A DNA stretch of 54,795 nt from Treponema sp. UBA6852 (GCA_002449305.1 DKDI01000015.1:42555-97349), one strand, 5' to 3'. Counted from the stretch's first letter, positions 43,308-51,277 are shown. Numbers and translations: made by a program. Notes: a model not told the origin generated them from the letters alone.

Positions 43308-44377
43308 CATTTGTTTTTTTACTTTTCTCACTCAAAGTTTTTTCGCAGGAAGAAAAAAATGAAGTTCCGCAGCTTTTAAAAGGTGTGTGGAAAAATTCCA
43401 GCCGATATTTTGTCTTTGATTCAGGCTATGTTTCTGATGATGGCGGAGCGATTCCTCAAGCTGTGCTTAGAACTTTCTACACTTGGTATGATGACCGCGC
43501 GGCAGAAAGTAGAATTTATTCAGAGAAAAATCCGCGCGATGTAAACAACACAACTTCAAAAAATCCGGCGCAGGAAATCAGCATAAAATATGTTCCGCTT
43601 GTGGACGAGCTTTTTTTGCGTTCAGACGGAAAGGGCGTTTTGCAAGATGACGGCTCGCTTCTTTATGCAAACGGAATTACGTCCGGCGCCTGGAATCTTG
43701 AAATAAAATATCCGAATAGAAAAGAAATTTACAATGTTCCTGTTGCTGTAATTGGCGACAAGCTTTTTCTAAAATTCGTTGTAAGGCAAAGCGGAGAAGC
43801 AGGACTTTCTGGATTTTGGAAAGATTCTGGAAACGCTTCTGGAATTTTAATAAGTCCGCCTATTTCAAGCAAGGAACTTTTGTCTTATTTTGCCACGGAT
43901 TCAGCAGTTTACCAAATCCGCTACTGGAAAACCGACATGGAATACGACAGTTCAGCTCAGGCTCTTTTTTCTGAAGAAGGAACTGAATATTCTGTGCCAA
44001 AGCATCTTGTTGTTGCCGGTCAAATTTTTACTTGCGTTACAGGGCGCAGGACAAAAATCCGCAGCGTGAAAAAAATTTCTTCTTTTCCGGCTGATTGCAC
44101 TTTTAATTCAGTCTTAAAGATAAATGCTTCAAATGACTTAAATGGAATTCAAGTTCCGAACGAAAATGTTTTTTCAACAATCTGCGCATTCGGCGAGCCT
44201 TATTTAACGCTTGAAACTGGAAAAACTCTTGAAGAAATTCTTGCTGAAAATCTTTCCAAAAATCCTCCGCCTCCTAAGCCGCTTTTTCCTCCGCACGGAA
44301 TTCTTGACTTTGACTGGAGCATAATAGAAGATCCTCCAAAAGACTGGAACCGCCGCATCCTTGATTTAGGAAAATAA
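43283..44377 (+). CDS. Secreted protein of unknown function
   Basis: A 364-residue protein with an N-terminal signal peptide (MGFRRKFLTFVFLLFSLKVF, cleavage near SQEEK). No family was recognised. Visible features: LLKGVWKNSSRYFVFDSGYV near the start (short form GVWKNSSRYFVF), a repeated GxW pattern (GAWNLE; GFWKDSG) suggesting beta-sandwich or lipocalin-like strands, and a Pro-rich stretch (KNPPPPKPLFPPHG) near the C-terminus. It overlaps thiI by 25 nt, so it is probably co-translated. Confidence 0.7.
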   Translation: MGFRRKFLTFVFLLFSLKVFSQEEKNEVPQLLKGVWKNSSRYFVFDSGYVSDDGGAIPQAVLRTFYTWYDDRAAESRIYSEKNPRDVNNTTSKNPAQEISIKYVPLVDELFLRSDGKGVLQDDGSLLYANGITSGAWNLEIKYPNRKEIYNVPVAVIGDKLFLKFVVRQSGEAGLSGFWKDSGNASGILISPPISSKELLSYFATDSAVYQIRYWKTDMEYDSSAQALFSEEGTEYSVPKHLVVAGQIFTCVTGRRTKIRSVKKISSFPADCTFNSVLKINASNDLNGIQVPNENVFSTICAFGEPYLTLETGKTLEEILAENLSKNPPPPKPLFPPHGILDFDWSIIEDPPKDWNRRILDLGK

Positions 44378-44392
44378 TTTTTTTTATTAGAC

Positions 44393-44401
44393 GGGGGGGG
44401 G
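44393..44401 (+). repeat. Poly-G tract (nine G) upstream of the chemoreceptor promoter
   Basis: Nine consecutive G in an otherwise AT-rich gap, ending 15 bp before the -35 of the mcp promoter. In T. pallidum, poly-G tracts of this length near promoters change length by slipped-strand pairing and switch expression. That this tract varies is inference. Confidence 0.85.
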
Positions 44402-44416
44402 TACTTGTAAAAAAAG

Positions 44417-44444
44417 TTGACAGATGAAGATTTTGTTATATAAT
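44417..44444 (+). promoter_or_regulatory. Consensus promoter of the chemoreceptor gene
   Basis: Perfect TTGACA (44417-44422) and perfect TATAAT (44439-44444) with a 16-nt spacer: the best sigma-70 match in the window. The predicted start near 44451 gives a leader of about 74 nt. Confidence 0.85.
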
Positions 44445-44466
44445 TTAGAACAAGTGTATTGTTAAG

Positions 44467-44507
44467 AACCACTAAAAGCTTGAAGTTTTTAGTGGTTTGT
44501 ATTTTTA
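44467..44507 (+). terminator. Hairpin in the mcp leader, attenuator- or terminator-like
   Basis: AACCACTAAAA (44467-44477) and TTTTAGTGGTT (44487-44497) form an 11-bp stem around nine nucleotides, followed by TGTATTTTT. It sits between the promoter and the AGGAGG ribosome site. The stem is AT-rich, so it may attenuate weakly, or act on stability. Confidence 0.55.
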
Positions 44508-44524
44508 AGGAGGACTTTATTATT

Positions 44525-46633
44525 ATGGGAGAAAATGCTTCGTCAAATACCGAAAAACGCAAGAGCCTTGTGTTCCGGCTTGTTCTTTTTGTAGGCATTT
44601 CAATTGTATGTTTTAATGCCCTGCAGATTATTGTAACAGGAGAAATCACAAAAAAGTCTCAGCTTGAGGATTCGGCAAATGACTATGGGGTTGTTGCAGC
44701 TGCTTATTCGCAGGTAATTTCAGAAAAGATTGACGCCTATTTCTACGCTATGAATTTCTATGTGAATTCGGATATGGCCCTAGAAGGAACTTTTGACCAA
44801 ATGCGCCAATGGCTTGTTTCTCAGGAAGATCACCGCATATCAGAGTTCGATTACATAATGCTTGCAGGTTCTGATGGAATTGCCTATACAGACACTGGAA
44901 AACGCATCGATATTTCCGACCGTCCGTATTTTAAGGCGATAATGCAGGATGGAAAAACAAAATTCATCGATGATCCAGTGGTTTCAAGAACAACTGGGCA
45001 GTCTGTAATTCACGTAACACGCGCGATTGTACGCAACGGAAAGAATATCGGTCTTATTTCGGGCGTAATGCAGTCAAAAAATTTAGGCGAAATCATCAGC
45101 AATATAAAAGTTGGAAACACAGGATATGCGTTTGTTCTTGCCGACGACGGAACTGTCATTTCTCACCCGAACAGAGACTGGATAAACAAGCGCAACTTCC
45201 TTACAGGCTATTCGGAAGGGCACGAGGATATGGGAGAACTTGCCAAGCGAATGGTCAGCCGCGAAACAGGACACGCCTGGCTAAAAGGAATTTATGATGA
45301 GCTGGAATTTATCAGCTTCACGCCGGTAGGAGGCACTTCATGGTCAATGGCAGTTTCGATTCAGCAGAAAGAAATTTATTCTACAATTTCTTCAATGATG
45401 GGGAAGATGGCTTTGCTTTCTCTTATAAGCGCGATTCTTCTTGTAAGCATAGCAGGCTTCCTTATGTACCGTGCAATAAAGCCTTTGAATACTCTTGACG
45501 GGGCAATAACAAAAATTGCTTCCGGCAACGCTGACCTTACACAAAGAATTGAAATAAATTCCAACAACGAAATCGGCTTTGTTGTAAAAGGATTCAATAA
45601 ATTTGTAGGCAAATTGCAGGAAATTATTTCTGATGTAAAAACTTCTAAAAATGAGCTTTCTAGCGCAGGAGAAGTTCTTGAAGAAAGCACGCAGAACACG
45701 GCTGGAGCAATCACACAGATTCTTGCAAACATCGACAGCGTAAGAAATCAGATTGTAAGCCAAAGCTCAAGTGTCGAAGAAACCGCAGGCGCTGTAAACG
45801 AAATCGCTTCAAATATTTCTTCACTTGAAAGAATGATTGAAAACCAGACAGCAGGTGTAAGCCAGGCTTCTGCCGCTGTTGAGCAGATGATTGGAAATAT
45901 TTCTTCTGTAAATCAATCAGTTGATAAAATGGCTTCTTCATTCAGCGAGCTTCAGTCTGACGCGCAGAACGGTTTCTCTAAGCAGCAGATTGTAAACGAG
46001 CAGATAGAAAAAATTGAAAAGCAGTCCGCAATGCTTCAGGAGGCAAACGCTGCGATTTCTTCAATTGCAAGTCAGACAAATCTTCTTGCCATGAACGCCG
46101 CAATCGAAGCTGCCCACGCAGGTGAAGCCGGAAAAGGATTCAGTGTTGTTGCAGACGAAATCCGCAAGCTTTCTGAAACTTCTACTTCTCAGTCAAAGAC
46201 AATCGGCGACCAGCTTAACAATATCCGCGAGTCTATCGATGAAGTTGTTGCTTCTTCCGCAGAATCAAGCTCGGCATTTGAAAGTGTTTCCAAAAAAATC
46301 AAGGACACAGACCAGCTTGTTGTTCAGATAAAATCGGCAATGGAAGAGCAGACAGAAGGCTCTAAGCAGATAAACGAAGCTCTTCATTCCATGAACGACA
46401 GTTCTTCTGAAGTACGCAACGCATCTTCTGAAATGTCTGCCGGAAACCAGGCAATCCTTGAGGAAGTAAAACGGCTTCAGGATGCCACAATGGTTATGAA
46501 AGAAAGCATGGACGAAATGGCGATTGGCGCAAAGAAGATAAACGAAACTGGAGCAGCCTTGAGCGAGATTTCTTCAAAAGTAAAAGGCTCTATTTCGAAT
46601 ATTGCAGATCAGATTGACCGCTTCAAAGTATAA
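44525..46633 (+). CDS. Methyl-accepting chemotaxis protein (Cache sensor)
   Basis: A chemoreceptor of about 702 residues, starting at ATG 44525 with AGGAGG upstream. Order: membrane helix 1 (about 16-36), a periplasmic double-Cache-like sensor (about 45-285; DRPYFKAIMQDGK; GYAFVLADDGTVISHPN), membrane helix 2 (about 295-320), HAMP (about 320-375), and the signalling domain with the hairpin tip ASQTNLLAMNAAIEAAHAGE and GKGFSVVADEIRKLSE. It feeds CheA/CheW of the kind encoded at 2.2-6.1 kb. Its promoter has a neighbouring poly-G tract. Confidence 0.95.
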   Translation: MGENASSNTEKRKSLVFRLVLFVGISIVCFNALQIIVTGEITKKSQLEDSANDYGVVAAAYSQVISEKIDAYFYAMNFYVNSDMALEGTFDQMRQWLVSQEDHRISEFDYIMLAGSDGIAYTDTGKRIDISDRPYFKAIMQDGKTKFIDDPVVSRTTGQSVIHVTRAIVRNGKNIGLISGVMQSKNLGEIISNIKVGNTGYAFVLADDGTVISHPNRDWINKRNFLTGYSEGHEDMGELAKRMVSRETGHAWLKGIYDELEFISFTPVGGTSWSMAVSIQQKEIYSTISSMMGKMALLSLISAILLVSIAGFLMYRAIKPLNTLDGAITKIASGNADLTQRIEINSNNEIGFVVKGFNKFVGKLQEIISDVKTSKNELSSAGEVLEESTQNTAGAITQILANIDSVRNQIVSQSSSVEETAGAVNEIASNISSLERMIENQTAGVSQASAAVEQMIGNISSVNQSVDKMASSFSELQSDAQNGFSKQQIVNEQIEKIEKQSAMLQEANAAISSIASQTNLLAMNAAIEAAHAGEAGKGFSVVADEIRKLSETSTSQSKTIGDQLNNIRESIDEVVASSAESSSAFESVSKKIKDTDQLVVQIKSAMEEQTEGSKQINEALHSMNDSSSEVRNASSEMSAGNQAILEEVKRLQDATMVMKESMDEMAIGAKKINETGAALSEISSKVKGSISNIADQIDRFKV

Positions 46634-46639
46634 TAAAAG

Positions 46640-46677
46640 TTATCGTAAAACATATTGTTGTTGTTATAATACGATAA
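46640..46677. promoter_or_regulatory. Inverted repeat TTATCGTA / TACGATAA
   Basis: TTATCGTA (46640-46647) and TACGATAA (46670-46677) are perfect inverted copies, 22 nt apart, between mcp and the DUF2975 gene. It may terminate mcp transcripts weakly or be an operator for the HTH protein encoded at 47323. Confidence 0.45.
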
Positions 46678-46684
46678 AAATTTA

Positions 46685-46734
46685 TTGACAAACTATTAAG
46701 GCTCCTGTAGGATATATTCTATAGGAGCTTTTTT
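46685..46734 (+). promoter_or_regulatory. Promoter plus hairpin that hides the ribosome site of the DUF2975 gene
   Basis: TTGACA (46685-46690) and TAGGAT (46708-46713) with 17-nt spacing. Overlapping this, GCTCCTGTAG (46701-46710) pairs with CTATAGGAGC (46719-46728), one wobble, then T6. The 3' arm contains AGGAG, the ribosome site of the ATG at 46735. Messages from upstream would terminate or have that site buried; messages from the local promoter start inside the hairpin and leave it free. Confidence 0.6.
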
Positions 46735-47310
46735 ATGTCCAGTAAAAATTTTAATATGCTTGCAAAAACAATTTCAAAGTTCTTTGAAATTGTTTTCTTT
46801 GTGTGTTCCGCTCTCATGGTCATTTCCGCAGTTCTTTCTTTTGCACGTCCACATCTTCTTGCATCTTTTCTTCTTGCCAACATTGATAATGGCACAATCG
46901 CCACAAACGGATTTCAGATTATGATTGAAGCTCCGAATGGAGAGCCTATTTTGGGCGCAGTCAGAATTTTTACGTTCGCTGGAATCTTTACAATGCTTTG
47001 TATGGCAATGATTTTCAGAAACATTTATCTTATAATCAAAACTTGCGAAGGGCGCACTTGGTTCAGCAAGGGAAAAACTCCGTTTCAAAAAGATGTTGTC
47101 AGAATGGTCCGGGAAATCGGTATTTTTAGCATAATGATTCCTATGACTGGACTTGTCTTGAGCCTTATTGCCCGCATTTCTCTTGGCTCAGACTTTTGCG
47201 AGACCAGCGTTCAGATTGTAGGAATCGCCATGGGAATTGCAATGATTTGCTTTTCGCGCATTTTTGCCTACGGAATAAAACTTGAAGAAGAAGTCGAAGG
47301 GCTTATATAG
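46735..47310 (+). CDS. DUF2975-type membrane protein
   Basis: A 191-residue protein with four predicted membrane helices (about 18-40, 78-100, 122-145, 155-175). It matches the general pattern of DUF2975 proteins, which are typically encoded next to a small Cro/CI-type HTH protein, exactly as here, 12 nt downstream. A highly basic N-terminus and IYLIIKTCEGRTWFSKGKTPF (short form EGRTWFSKGKTPF) in the central loop are typical. The pair may work as membrane sensor and regulator; this is inference. Confidence 0.75.
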   Translation: MSSKNFNMLAKTISKFFEIVFFVCSALMVISAVLSFARPHLLASFLLANIDNGTIATNGFQIMIEAPNGEPILGAVRIFTFAGIFTMLCMAMIFRNIYLIIKTCEGRTWFSKGKTPFQKDVVRMVREIGIFSIMIPMTGLVLSLIARISLGSDFCETSVQIVGIAMGIAMICFSRIFAYGIKLEEEVEGLI

Positions 47311-47322
47311 GGGCGGAGTATT

Positions 47323-47529
47323 ATGGGAAACATTGTATTGCATCTTGACCGCATAATGGTTGAGCGGAAAATTTCATTGAATGACTTAGCTGAAAAAGTC
47401 GGAATAACAAACGTAAACCTTTCAAAGATAAAAAACAACAGAGTAACGGCAGTACGCTTTTCTACACTTGAAGCCTTGTGCCGCATACTCCATTGCCAGC
47501 CCGGAGACATCTTAAAGTACGAGGAATAA
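47323..47529 (+). CDS. Small Cro/CI-family HTH regulator (YozG-like)
   Basis: A 68-residue single-domain HTH protein (MVERKISLNDLAEKVGITNV then NLSKIKNNRVTAVRFSTLEA). The end, LCRILHCQPGDILKYE, is the usual tail of this compact family. A ribosome site GGGGCGGAG precedes it. It is encoded with the DUF2975 protein and probably controls that operon; the inverted repeat at 46640-46677 is a candidate target. Confidence 0.9.
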   Translation: MGNIVLHLDRIMVERKISLNDLAEKVGITNVNLSKIKNNRVTAVRFSTLEALCRILHCQPGDILKYEE

Positions 47530-47560
47530 ATGTCGGGAATGTCCCAAAAGTATCCTTTTT

Positions 47561-47588
47561 GTCATTTTCGGGCTTGACCCGAAAATCT
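47561..47588. repeat. Dispersed repeat fragment with ATTTTCGGG hairpin
   Basis: TGTCATTTTCGGGCTTGACC continues into CGAAAAT: a nine-bp perfect stem around CTTGA. The same TGTCATT-TCGGGCTTGACC core is in the 34-kb element. Lying between convergent genes, it might act as a terminator, though it lacks a T run. Confidence 0.6.
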
Positions 47589-47608
47589 AAATGCATATAT
47601 TGCAATCT

Positions 47609-49639
47609 CTAAAAATACGCATTGAACGAAACAGAAAACTCATGCCACCATTCGCCCCAGTCCATATTGAAAGAGTAGCCGCCTTTAAGTGAAATATTCT
47701 GGGCAATGTTAAAACCTTCGTTTACGCTAGCCTGAATCCTTAAATGGTCTTTGTCGAACGGTGACTGAAGCGCGCTTGCTGCAATCTTGTTTTTCCAGAT
47801 TCCTGCTGTTGTTATAAAACCTAGCTCTGCGCCAATAAGCGGATCTGTGCGGAAATGCTTTCTTTCGTACTTTGGAGAAGCATAAATATCAACTCCTGCA
47901 AGAAAATACGGCTGAATCCAAGATGCAGGCTTTATGCTTGTTCCAAACATCGCTTTCAGTCTGAATGCAAGATCTTCTTCTTTGTCTTCATTCGGGTTTG
48001 AGTCAAGTCCTGCTACAATGTCCATTGCGCTGTTGAAAAAATATAAGTCAGAAACCGGCAGCGAGATTATGGATGCAAACAGGGCTTTTTTTAAGTAAAA
48101 GTCAGTTTCCTGTGGATGCACTCTAAGGTCAATTTCGCCGAACACAAGTTCAGAGTTTGAAGCGTATCCTGCCGGGCTTTCAAGCTGCTCGTGGGCTGTA
48201 AGACGGAATTCTAAGCCAGTGTACGCGCCTTCTATGTCTTTTCCGCCGTGAATAGAAATCTTTTTGGAACCGTGCGCCTTTTCCGGGTGAGGCGGTTCTA
48301 TTATACTTGCTTTCTCTTCTATTTTACCGAGTTTTCTACGCTCCGAAAGAACTGAAACAAAGCGCGGTCTGTATTCATCTGGTGAAATTTTCTGGCTGTT
48401 CAAGAGGGAAGTAAGATAGTCAGACGCCTGCTCCCAAATTTCCGCCTGTTTTTCCTTCGGCAAGTCGCGGAATGGAAAATCCTGCGTTGTCTTTTTTCCA
48501 AGGCAAACATCTTTTACATATTTATTCTGCTTGTGTGTAAGTTGTGTCTTTTGAAATTCCAACTTTGAGTATACAGAAGGTCTGTATTCCGCTTGGTTAG
48601 TAAGTCCTATTTTGTAGATGGTTTTTACAGTTTCAATTGGCTCTACAACGCCGCTTAGAATATTAGTTATGTCTGTTTCGGGCTTGGCGGCTTCAACTAG
48701 AAACAGCAAGTTATACGAGCAGTTTTCGCTTATAAAGAAGTACCTTGAATAGATGCCTGAAAGGTCAAAAATGTGGCGCAGCATTCTGTCTTTTTCTTCT
48801 TCTGAAAAATTCAGGCGGTATTCCCACATATCGCGCATATCCATGTTGGCATACTGCTTGATTTTTTCGTAGTAAGGAACAAATGAAAAATATCCGCGGA
48901 ATCCTCCAACAAGTCCAAGAACTGCGTACATTACTCCGCCTGTTATGTTGCTTACAGCACCGTAATTTATTGAGTTTGCAAGAAGACGCGACAATCCTTT
49001 TGATTCCATTAGCAAGAATGTATGCCCAAAAACTGAAGCCGGATTTTTAAGAAAGCCTGCCGGAAATACAAGGAAAACGTCTCCGGGATTTACTTTTTTT
49101 ACAATTGACTGATAATACGCATCCCCGTCATAAGGAAAATCTTCTTTTGAAAGATTCAGCTCGTTGCAAATCCATTTGAATCTGCCTGGAAAACGCTCTA
49201 TTGCGTGCCGCTCGTCTTTGCCCGGGGCAGGCGAAAAAAAAGCTTTTATTGTTTCTTCAAGCTCTGCCTTTGGGTTTGTCTTACCTTTTTTAGATAAAAA
49301 AAACATCGGGTCGTCCACAAGGCTTTTGTTTTTGTGGAATGGAGAAGGCTTGTAATGCAAAAGTGTTTTCCAGTATGGCGCATTGTAAAGCTCCATGTAA
49401 AATGCCTTGTCTACAGCGTCCTGCGCTTTTTGTTCGTAGCCTGAAGCCGGTTCTATTGATGAGAATTTTGAAATTGCTTCTAGTTTTCCTGAAAAGTCTA
49501 CAGCGTCCGCAGTATTTTTTGCGGGGCTGTCTTCATCTGCAAATACTGGCAGGAAAAATGAAGCTGCAAGTAAAAACAAACAGGGTACGACTTTGCGGCC
49601 GTACCCTGTTCTTTTAGACGAAATGTCCAACTTAGCCAA
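47609..49639 (-). CDS. Secreted DUF4105 (Lnb N-terminal-like) cysteine protein
   Basis: About 676 residues with a signal peptide (RKVVPCLFLLAASFFLPVFA). The DUF4105 core shows the NlpC/P60-like His in SVFGHTFLLMES and Cys in FISENCSYNLLFLVEA. The C-terminal half is strand-rich, ending FNAYF, like an outer membrane barrel. The start is uncertain: TTG 49639 overlaps the end of the upstream gene by 8 nt; TTG 49630 is an alternative. Remarkably, its signal-peptide codons contain a terminator hairpin. Substrate unknown; amide hydrolysis is plausible. Confidence 0.8.
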   Translation of the reverse strand: MAKLDISSKRTGYGRKVVPCLFLLAASFFLPVFADEDSPAKNTADAVDFSGKLEAISKFSSIEPASGYEQKAQDAVDKAFYMELYNAPYWKTLLHYKPSPFHKNKSLVDDPMFFLSKKGKTNPKAELEETIKAFFSPAPGKDERHAIERFPGRFKWICNELNLSKEDFPYDGDAYYQSIVKKVNPGDVFLVFPAGFLKNPASVFGHTFLLMESKGLSRLLANSINYGAVSNITGGVMYAVLGLVGGFRGYFSFVPYYEKIKQYANMDMRDMWEYRLNFSEEEKDRMLRHIFDLSGIYSRYFFISENCSYNLLFLVEAAKPETDITNILSGVVEPIETVKTIYKIGLTNQAEYRPSVYSKLEFQKTQLTHKQNKYVKDVCLGKKTTQDFPFRDLPKEKQAEIWEQASDYLTSLLNSQKISPDEYRPRFVSVLSERRKLGKIEEKASIIEPPHPEKAHGSKKISIHGGKDIEGAYTGLEFRLTAHEQLESPAGYASNSELVFGEIDLRVHPQETDFYLKKALFASIISLPVSDLYFFNSAMDIVAGLDSNPNEDKEEDLAFRLKAMFGTSIKPASWIQPYFLAGVDIYASPKYERKHFRTDPLIGAELGFITTAGIWKNKIAASALQSPFDKDHLRIQASVNEGFNIAQNISLKGGYSFNMDWGEWWHEFSVSFNAYF
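49571..49610 (-). terminator. Intrinsic terminator inside the DUF4105 signal-peptide codons
   Basis: On the minus strand AACAGGGTACG (complement of 49600-49610) pairs perfectly with CGTACCCTGTT (complement of 49579-49589) around a ten-nt loop and is followed by TGTTTTTAC. It is the natural terminator for the small secreted-protein gene, yet it is located downstream of the only plausible starts of the next gene, within its coding sequence. Confidence 0.85.
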
Positions 49640-50075
49640 CGAGTGAGTAAATCTTTCCGCTTACTTCAGCTGCAGATACGTCTGAAGAAGAGAAGATGTT
49701 GTCAAAGTTTGCCTGAAGAGCAGCTTTGAAAGCTACACTGTCAGAAACGTTGAGCATTGCAGAGAGTGTGTCAACATACTCGCCTTCGCCCATAGCGATG
49801 TCTGTTGCAAGTGCATCCATGTTGTCTGCGATGAACTTGTCTGTCTCTTCCATTCCGATAAGTCCGCCATCGTATCCAGATGTTCCGAATGTGATAGCGA
49901 AAAGACCTGAACAGAGAGTGCCGTTTGTTACAGCAGCAAGCAAGTCGTAAGCAGGTCCGCTCTGTTGTCCGAAAAGAATCCAACCGAGACCAGGTCCAAC
50001 TTTTGTTGCAAAAGCGCTTGTAGAAAGTGCCAATGATACAACAGCTACTGCAGCAGCCAATTTACCCTTAAACAT
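49632..50075 (-). CDS. Small secreted DUF3015-like protein
   Basis: About 147 residues from ATG 50075 with GGAGG five nt upstream; a longer start at 50087 is not needed. The signal peptide (MFKGKLAAAVAVVSLALSTS, then AFA) is strong. The mature protein (GPGLGWILFGQQSG; TFGTSGYDGG; ETDKFIADNMDALATDIA) looks like the DUF3015 family of small periplasmic proteins. Codon and promoter quality suggest high expression. It overlaps the DUF4105 gene start and is followed by a terminator. Confidence 0.82.
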   Translation of the reverse strand: MFKGKLAAAVAVVSLALSTSAFATKVGPGLGWILFGQQSGPAYDLLAAVTNGTLCSGLFAITFGTSGYDGGLIGMEETDKFIADNMDALATDIAMGEGEYVDTLSAMLNVSDSVAFKAALQANFDNIFSSSDVSAAEVSGKIYSLVG

Positions 50076-50142
50076 AAGAGCCTCCAAGGTTTTTCAGAAA
50101 AACATAGCAATGAAGCTTTTGTTTCTCCTTTTAGTTTTATAA

Positions 50143-50171
50143 ATGATAAAGCAACAGTTTCAAAAAGTCAA
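50143..50171 (-). promoter_or_regulatory. Promoter of the DUF3015-like gene
   Basis: Minus strand: TTGACT (complement of 50166-50171), 17 nt, TATCAT (complement of 50143-50148). It leaves a leader of about 60 nt ending in the GGAGG ribosome site. Confidence 0.65.
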
Positions 50172-50208
50172 GAAAATGAATAGTCATTACCTTAAATTAA
50201 CAAAAAAC

Positions 50209-50298
50209 TTAAATTACTGTTCTTATCAAAACTCGACAGTCGGGCTAATTTATTGAATAATAAAAGCGGATTCCCGTGTCGTAGCATAGGAATGACAG
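50209..50298 (+). repeat. Dispersed MITE-like repeat, two partial copies joined
   Basis: The first part, TTAAATTACTGTTCTTATCA then AAACTCGAC, is the end of one copy, identical over about 28 bases to the inverse of 34194-34222. It joins a second partial copy (TCGGGCTAATTTATTGAATA through GGATTCCCGTGTCGTAGCAT and GGAATGACAG). It occupies the gap between the DUF3015-like and SGNH genes. Confidence 0.7.
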
Positions 50299-50308
50299 AT
50301 GATGGGCT

Positions 50309-51016
50309 CTATTTTGGAAATTCGTTTTTTACTTTTGGAAGCTCTTTTTCCCAGATTTCCGCCATGAACCTGTATCCTTTTTCGTTAGGGTGGATTCCGT
50401 CCTGGCACATAAGTTCTTTGTCTTTTTTGGACTCAAGAAATGCAAGCCTCATATCCACAAGCTGAACGTTGTTTTGAAAACTGTATTTTACAAGATGCGC
50501 ATTGTATGTTTCCTGGTTTTGGTACAGCGTCATAATGTCTGAATTCACAAACGCTTTTACTTTCTGCTCGTCATATCCGCGGCAAATGTGCAAAAGCCAT
50601 CGCTCTGGAACAAGAGGCGGCATTGTCATAATAAGCGGAGTTGTTCCGTTTTGGCGACAAGTGTTTACCATTGTATCTATTGTGCTTATAAATTCGTCTA
50701 TGCTTACACGCGGATTTGTGTTTTCCCCGGAGCATACTTTCGCCCAGTCATAATCGCAGTCGTTTCCGCCGGATTCTATTATTGCAAGGTCGCCCAGCGC
50801 ATTCCGCTCAACATCACGCAAAAACCTCTTGTAGCTTTTTGTAATTATGTTTCCGAACACGCTTTGGTTGTTCAGTTTGAATCCTAATTTTGCGGCTGCA
50901 AGAGAAAGGCTGTCATTCTTTGTTATGTCAAAAAGATGTCCGCTTCCTGTTCCTGTAACTGCGCCCTTTAAAATTGAATCTCCATATACAGAGACTGTGT
51001 TAATTCCATTTTCCAT
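50309..51016 (-). CDS. SGNH/GDSL-family hydrolase
   Basis: A 235-residue esterase-type protein without a signal peptide. The blocks are in order: the nucleophile Ser in VSVYGDSILKG, Gly in the second block, GGNDCDYDW with the block III Asn, and DGIHPNEKGYRFMA with the Asp and His. It hydrolyses an ester or deacylates a sugar; the substrate is unknown. The ribosome site is weak (AAGG directly before the ATG). It is divergent from the rrf2 gene. Confidence 0.88.
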   Translation of the reverse strand: MENGINTVSVYGDSILKGAVTGTGSGHLFDITKNDSLSLAAAKLGFKLNNQSVFGNIITKSYKRFLRDVERNALGDLAIIESGGNDCDYDWAKVCSGENTNPRVSIDEFISTIDTMVNTCRQNGTTPLIMTMPPLVPERWLLHICRGYDEQKVKAFVNSDIMTLYQNQETYNAHLVKYSFQNNVQLVDMRLAFLESKKDKELMCQDGIHPNEKGYRFMAEIWEKELPKVKNEFPK

Positions 51017-51099
51017 GCCTTGTTAGACACATTGAGCACCGTTAAGTTTCATTTTTTTTTAGCTTTTGATAGTGGCTTCTCGTAAACTACCCTTTAAAT

Positions 51100-51203
51100 A
51101 CTGCGCTAAACGCTTCCTTTATTAATACATTAATAAACACCCATTTAGTGCAGTAATTGCCTCATTATTAGTGTACTAATCATCACCTTACTACTGTAGT
51201 AAT
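51100..51203. promoter_or_regulatory. Ladder of five palindromic motifs at 23-24 bp spacing
   Basis: Eleven-base cores start at 51100 (ACTGCGCTAAA), 51124 (AATACATTAAT), 51147 (AGTGCAGTAAT), 51170 (AGTGTACTAAT) and 51193 (ACTGTAGTAAT); the last four are exactly 23 bp apart. Most are near-perfect palindromes, for example ATTAGTGTACTAAT and TTACTACTGTAGTAA. They occupy the 317-nt gap between the SGNH and rrf2 genes, which otherwise holds only the rrf2 promoter. Probably a cooperative operator array. Confidence 0.75.
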
Positions 51204-51277
51204 TATGAGCAAAGAAAACGGCGATAAAATCGCTTCACTTTCTAAGTAGAGGGTTGTCTTTCCTCCAAAAAATCACA

